The notes under the pieces were generated by a model that worked only from the letters and a program-made list of their open reading frames with translations, was not told the origin of the DNA and did not search any database. A stretch of 9,038 nt of DNA, from assembly GCA_030615565.1 (NCBI GenBank), contig JAUWZC010000086.1:1-9038 (forward strand). Direction: 5' to 3'. Below are positions 6,328 through 9,038 of this stretch, piece by piece (the stretch's first letter is position 1; each line of letters begins with the position of its first letter). This stretch comes from Desulfobacteraceae bacterium (GTDB taxonomy: Bacteria > Desulfobacterota > DSM-4660 > Desulfatiglandales > B25-G16). Made by a program: the position numbers and the translations under genes.

Positions 6328-6340
6328 TTTTCCCCCATAT

Positions 6341-7129
6341 CTATAGAAGTTCGCCTTTAAACTTGGCCTTTCTTTTTTCTAAGAAGGCCTCCATTCCTTC
6401 TCTGGCATCCGCACTTGCCATGCACATACCAAATGCATCAGATTCCATGTAACAACCGGTCCTTAGATCCTGGTCGCAACCCCTTTCGATTGACTCTTTG
6501 ACAGCCCGGATAGAAACCTTGCCCTTTGATGCCAGTAACTTTGCCACTTTCATTGTCTCTTCCCATAAAGACTCTTTTGGAAATATCTTGTTTACAAGGC
6601 CAATATCTTTGGCCTCCTGTGCACTTATCATTACTCCTGTCATACAAAGCTCCTTGGCCATTGATTTTCCAACGAGACGAGATAACCTCTGGGTACCACC
6701 AAAGCCTGGAATAACCCCTAAGTTTATCTCTGGCTGGCCGAACTTAGCAGAATCAGCAGCATATATAAAATCACATGCCATTGATATCTCTGTTCCTCCA
6801 CCAAGGGCAAAGCCATTGACACAGGCAATTACTGGAATGGATAGGGACTCTAACTGAAATAGGAGTTCCTGACCTTGCCTTGAGAAAATTTTCCCTTCTA
6901 ATGGGGTATAATCTTTCATCGAGGCTATGTCTGCTCCTGCAACAAAGGCCTTATCTCCCTCTCCTGTCAGGATAAGCACCTTTATAAATTTATCTGCAGC
7001 TACTTTTTCCAGGGCATCTTTCATCTCAGCTACAACTGTTGGATTAATAGCATTTAGGACTTTTGGTCTGTTAAATCTAATTATGGCAATATTTTCTTCT
7101 TTGCTATAGATAATAGTTTCATAAGACAT
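6341..7129 (-). CDS. Enoyl-CoA hydratase/isomerase (crotonase family)
   Basis: Hydrates trans-2-enoyl-CoA (crotonyl-CoA in a butyrate route) to 3-hydroxyacyl-CoA; cytoplasmic hexamer in this family. From MSYETIIYSK it is 262 aa, a typical length. The oxyanion-hole segment AFVAGADI (61-68), GFALGGGTEI (106-115) and FGQPEINLGVIPGFGGTQRL (130-149) are present, and both catalytic glutamates are there (Glu114, Glu134), consistent with a true hydratase. An ATG six codons earlier (7147) is in frame, but AAGGAG (7136-7141 on +) lies inside that extension, 6 nt before the ATG at 7129, so I choose 7129. It lies between thiolase and acyl-CoA dehydrogenase. No 3-hydroxyacyl-CoA dehydrogenase accompanies it here. 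Confidence 0.94.
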   Translation of the reverse strand: MSYETIIYSKEENIAIIRFNRPKVLNAINPTVVAEMKDALEKVAADKFIKVLILTGEGDKAFVAGADIASMKDYTPLEGKIFSRQGQELLFQLESLSIPVIACVNGFALGGGTEISMACDFIYAADSAKFGQPEINLGVIPGFGGTQRLSRLVGKSMAKELCMTGVMISAQEAKDIGLVNKIFPKESLWEETMKVAKLLASKGKVSIRAVKESIERGCDQDLRTGCYMESDAFGMCMASADAREGMEAFLEKRKAKFKGELL

Positions 7130-7135
7130 GGTTAG

Positions 7136-7141
7136 CTCCTT
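7136..7141 (-). promoter_or_regulatory. Shine-Dalgarno site that sets the crotonase start
   Basis: AAGGAG on the minus strand, 6 nt before the ATG at 7129. The longer in-frame start at 7147 would put this site within the coding sequence. Confidence 0.75.
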
Positions 7142-7164
7142 TTTCATTTACTATTTTCAATTGC

Positions 7165-7187
7165 TTCCGAGTCCCGGAATCGGGGAA
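7165..7187. repeat. Weak bulged hairpin in the thiolase-crotonase spacer
   Basis: CCCG (7173-7176) pairs with CGGG (7181-7184), and TTC (7165-7167) with GAA (7185-7187), leaving a 5-nt one-sided bulge (7168-7172). No T-run follows on the minus strand. Short and marginal, but the one-sided 5-nt bulge resembles that of the hairpin at 2531-2564. Confidence 0.35.
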
Positions 7188-7203
7188 TATTGACGATTGA
7201 ATT

Positions 7204-7231
7204 TTTTCAATTTTCAATTTTCTATTATCAA
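7204..7231. repeat. Four 7-bp tandem units after thiolase
   Basis: Plus-strand units TTTTCAA (7204-7210), TTTTCAA (7211-7217), TTTTCTA (7218-7224) and TTATCAA (7225-7231). The unit is the same as at 710-730. It fills the start of the 106-nt gap between thiolase and crotonase. Confidence 0.6.
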
Positions 7232-7235
7232 TTCA

Positions 7236-8519
7236 TTATACCCTTTCAAGTGCCATGGCCATACCCTGGCCTCCGCCTATACAAAGGCAAGCAAGACCTA
7301 ACTCAACATCGTTTCTGACCATCTCATTCATCAGGGTTAAAACAATTCTGGCACCAGTGCAGCCAATTGGATGGCCTATAGATATGCCACTTCCCAAAAG
7401 GTTGGTCTTATCAAGATCGAACCCCAACTCCCTTATACAGGCAATGGCCTGAGAGGCAAATGCCTCATTTAGCTCAACCTCACCAAAATCACTTATCTTC
7501 AATCCAGTATTTTTTAGGACCTTTCTGACAGCAGGGATGGGACCCAGTCCCATAAAAGCAGGGTCTATAGCCCCTGATGCATATGCCTTGATTTTAACTA
7601 TTGGCTTCAGACCCAAATCTTTTGCCTTTTCAGCAGACATTAAAAGCAATGCAGCAGCAGCATCATTAATACCAGAGGCATTACCTGCTGTAACAGTACC
7701 ATCTTTTTTAAATGCTGGTCGTAGCTTTGCCATCTTTTCTACATTTGTGTCCATTGGCCTTTCGTCAGTGTCAAAAATAATTGGTTCATCTTTTCTCTGC
7801 GGAATAGAAACAGGCACGATTTCTTGTTTGAATATGCCTTCAGATATTGCCTTTTTTGCCCTTGCATGACTCATGGCACCAAGTTCATCCTGTTCACTTC
7901 GAGAGATCTCATATTTTTCAGCAATGTTTTCAGCAGTTAAACCCATATGATAGCCATAAAAGATCTCCCAGAGCCCATCAAAGATCATCAAATCAACTAA
8001 ATCGGTATTGTTCATTCTTACCCCCCATCTCGCAGTATTTAATCCATAGGGTACCATACTCATATTTTCCATACCGCCTGCAAGAATAGTGTTTTTCTCA
8101 CCTTCCTTTATGGCAAGAGCGGCAAGGGATAAGGCCTTCATACCTGAGGCACAGACCTTATTTATAGTGAAGGCATTAACCTCCTTGGGAATGCCCGCAT
8201 GTACTGTTGCCTGCCTGGCAACGTTTTGCCCTTGACCTGCCCCTATTACGTTACCCATGATTACCTCATCAATTTCTATGGGTTGAAGAGAATCAGCATA
8301 ATCATAAGCATTTTTTTCCAATTCAATCATGCTCAAACCTTTAAGGGCATCTGGCTCAAAACTCTTGAGTCCATCAGATGTTAAAGGTCTTAGCCCAAGT
8401 CTTTTCAAGGTTTCCTTTAAGATCAAGGAACCTAAGGTAACTACTGATGTGCTCTTTAGTGATCCTCCAAAAGAACCTACAGGTGTCCTAACGCCTCCAA
8501 TAATTACTACATCTCTCAT
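7236..8519 (-). CDS. Thiolase (acetyl-CoA C-acetyltransferase), long form with N-terminal insert
   Basis: Cleaves 3-ketoacyl-CoA (acetoacetyl-CoA) with CoA, or condenses two acetyl-CoA; cytoplasmic tetramer in this family. Catalytic elements are all present: Cys123 in NKVCASGMKA (acyl nucleophile), NEAFA (351-355), His383 in GHPIGCTGAR (382-391) and Cys413 in CLCIGGGQG (411-419). At 427 aa it is about 35 longer than the usual 390-395. The excess is an insertion at about residues 46-79, between LGLRP and IEIDEVIMGN, rich in Leu, Glu and Asp. I recall similar insert-bearing thiolases in anaerobic Deltaproteobacteria, unverified. The start at 8519 is set by AAGGAG (8528-8533 on +). It is the first gene of the minus-strand operon. 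Confidence 0.95.
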   Translation of the reverse strand: MRDVVIIGGVRTPVGSFGGSLKSTSVVTLGSLILKETLKRLGLRPLTSDGLKSFEPDALKGLSMIELEKNAYDYADSLQPIEIDEVIMGNVIGAGQGQNVARQATVHAGIPKEVNAFTINKVCASGMKALSLAALAIKEGEKNTILAGGMENMSMVPYGLNTARWGVRMNNTDLVDLMIFDGLWEIFYGYHMGLTAENIAEKYEISRSEQDELGAMSHARAKKAISEGIFKQEIVPVSIPQRKDEPIIFDTDERPMDTNVEKMAKLRPAFKKDGTVTAGNASGINDAAAALLLMSAEKAKDLGLKPIVKIKAYASGAIDPAFMGLGPIPAVRKVLKNTGLKISDFGEVELNEAFASQAIACIRELGFDLDKTNLLGSGISIGHPIGCTGARIVLTLMNEMVRNDVELGLACLCIGGGQGMAMALERV

Positions 8520-8527
8520 ATACTCTT

Positions 8528-8533
8528 CTCCTT
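8528..8533 (-). promoter_or_regulatory. Shine-Dalgarno site of thiolase
   Basis: AAGGAG on the minus strand, 8 nt before ATG 8519. Confidence 0.75.
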
Positions 8534-8539
8534 AGTTAA

Positions 8540-8556
8540 TGTTAACAGGTTTAACA
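8540..8556. promoter_or_regulatory. Perfect inverted repeat, candidate operator of the thiolase operon
   Basis: TGTTAA-CAGGT-TTAACA: 6-bp arms with a 5-nt centre, lying between the predicted minus-strand start of transcription and the thiolase ribosome site. The size and position suit a dimeric repressor (TetR-type or the XRE-cupin at 1279-731). No partner is proven. Confidence 0.4.
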
Positions 8557-8582
8557 AAATGTTTATTAATTAAAGGTACTTT

Positions 8583-8612
8583 TATATATTCTTTTCTTCT
8601 AATTTAAGTCAA
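8583..8612 (-). promoter_or_regulatory. Candidate sigma70 promoter of the thiolase operon
   Basis: On the minus strand, TTGACT (8607-8612) and TATATA (8583-8588) are separated by 18 nt. A second TTGACT (8612-8617) overlaps it but is spaced too far. Transcription would begin near 8576 and give a leader of about 56 nt containing the inverted repeat. Confidence 0.5.
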
Positions 8613-8669
8613 GTCAAAATGGCCTGGCAAAGGTGAAAAAGACAAAGATTGTCTGGAATTATTTTTTTA

Positions 8670-8698
8670 TTGACAATGCAAAATCATAGTTACATTAT
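8670..8698 (+). promoter_or_regulatory. Candidate sigma70 promoter, divergent, for the DUF2080-type gene
   Basis: A consensus TTGACA (8670-8675), a 17-nt spacer and CATTAT (8693-8698, four of six matches). It implies transcription from about 8705 and a leader of about 90 nt. It is back-to-back with the thiolase promoter. The remaining leader (8705-8796) is AT-rich with no other feature I can support. Confidence 0.5.
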
Positions 8699-8796
8699 AG
8701 CTAAATTGTAATCACATATTGGTAATAACATTGTATTTTTCTTTAAACCATGATTGATTAAGTGACCATACATTGTACATTTAAATTGAAATATAG

Positions 8797-8973
8797 ATGA
8801 ATAACAAAGGAAAACATACTACAGACAACGTGGATCCTCCAAAGAAGGTGAAATTTGAGATCTTTGGTGAGGAGATGCTTGAAAAAGAGGTTAAACTCAG
8901 CGGTAATAGCGGCCGCATATATCTTCCACCAGATTGGGTTGGCAAGCATGTCAAAATAATCAGAACAGATTAG
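8797..8973 (+). CDS. DUF2080-type small protein (transposon-encoded family), AbrB-like fold suspected
   Basis: 58-aa protein. The N-terminal third (to about residue 16) is polar and variable. The C-terminal two-thirds matches the pattern I know from DUF2080 / 'putative transposon-encoded protein': KVKFEIFGEEM, then EKEVKLSGNSGRIYLPPDW (29-47), then GKHVKII (49-55). The GNSGRIYLP core resembles SpoVT/AbrB DNA-binding antitoxin-like proteins. TAG at 8794-8796 directly precedes ATG 8797, so this is the only plausible ATG. No good Shine-Dalgarno sequence is visible. It is the only complete gene on the plus strand. Members are commonest in archaea and often sit before a transposase gene. Here another frame starts 32 nt after its stop. 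Function in the cell unknown; DNA binding is inferred. Confidence 0.75.
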   Translation: MNNKGKHTTDNVDPPKKVKFEIFGEEMLEKEVKLSGNSGRIYLPPDWVGKHVKIIRTD

Positions 8974-8990
8974 GCACTGAACTTTAAAGT

Positions 8991-8996
8991 AAGGAG
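8991..8996 (+). promoter_or_regulatory. Shine-Dalgarno site for a TTG-started gene
   Basis: AAGGAG, 9 nt before TTG 9006. No ATG or GTG start is available between it and the window end. Confidence 0.45.
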
Positions 8997-9005
8997 TTTA
9001 GCAAA

Positions 9006-9038
9006 TTGCAGAATCTTATAATAAGAGGCTTAGAGATA
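9006..9038 (+). CDS. Possible start of a gene running off the window (11 codons)
   Basis: A frame beginning TTG after a strong Shine-Dalgarno sequence reads MQNLIIRGLEI and is open to the window edge. It is too short to identify. Given its place behind a DUF2080-type gene, a transposase or another two-gene partner is possible, but nothing in these eleven codons shows it. Confidence 0.3.
   Translation, partial: MQNLIIRGLEI

Noticed and set aside
6341..7147. Longer crotonase start at 7147
   Set aside because: The best Shine-Dalgarno site lies inside this extension and points to the ATG at 7129; crotonases normally begin close to that point.
7165..7187. Rho-independent terminator after thiolase
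   Set aside because: The stem is four base pairs plus a bulged extension, and no T-run follows on the minus strand; the operon probably continues through it.
8758..8949. Minus-strand open frame of 63 codons
   Set aside because: It is antisense to the DUF2080-type gene, which has recognisable family residues; the minus frame has none.

Overview
The window looks like part of a chromosome of a moderately AT-rich, probably strictly anaerobic bacterium that burns or interconverts short-chain acyl-CoAs. A Desulfobacterota-type sulfate reducer or syntroph is my best guess. The guess rests on sigma70-like promoters, good Shine-Dalgarno sites, two acyl-CoA dehydrogenases, a crotonase, a long-form thiolase, a split B12 acyl-CoA mutase with its G-protein chaperone, and an XRE-cupin regulator. 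No 16S rRNA gene or phylogenetic marker is present, so the lineage is inference.

Nearly everything is on the minus strand and is transcribed from right to left. A candidate promoter and a perfect inverted repeat (8540-8556) precede thiolase (8519-7236), enoyl-CoA hydratase (7129-6341) and an acyl-CoA dehydrogenase (6327-5176). A 319-bp non-coding block (4857-5175) follows, holding a 182-bp MITE-like inverted repeat and a second compound palindrome. Next come the B12 mutase large subunit (4856-3177), the B12-binding subunit (3040-2633), meaB (2509-1550), a two-helix membrane peptide (1550-1314), an XRE-cupin regulator (1279-731) and a second acyl-CoA dehydrogenase cut by the window edge (710-1). 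On the plus strand, to the right of the divergent promoter region, lies a 58-aa protein of the DUF2080 'transposon-encoded' type (8797-8973). The likely start of another gene (TTG at 9006) runs off the edge.

The main point is the mutase. It would routinely be called methylmalonyl-CoA mutase, but the two residues that recognise the methylmalonyl carboxylate (Tyr89 and Arg207 in the Propionibacterium enzyme) are Phe89 and Gln207 here, which is the isobutyryl-CoA mutase pattern. The cluster then reads as a butyryl-CoA/isobutyryl-CoA module: the mutase (with its B12 subunit and MeaB) isomerises C4 acyl-CoAs, the dehydrogenases oxidise them, and crotonase and thiolase carry the straight-chain product to acetyl-CoA. 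The 3-hydroxyacyl-CoA dehydrogenase step is not encoded here, nor are methylmalonyl-CoA epimerase or a carboxylase.

The spacers are unusually structured. They carry short tandem arrays with 7- or 9-bp periods, palindromes nested in or flanked by exact direct repeats, and a 13-bp direct repeat that brackets the whole 4878-5174 block. This suggests that a small mobile element landed in a once-tight dehydrogenase-mutase junction.
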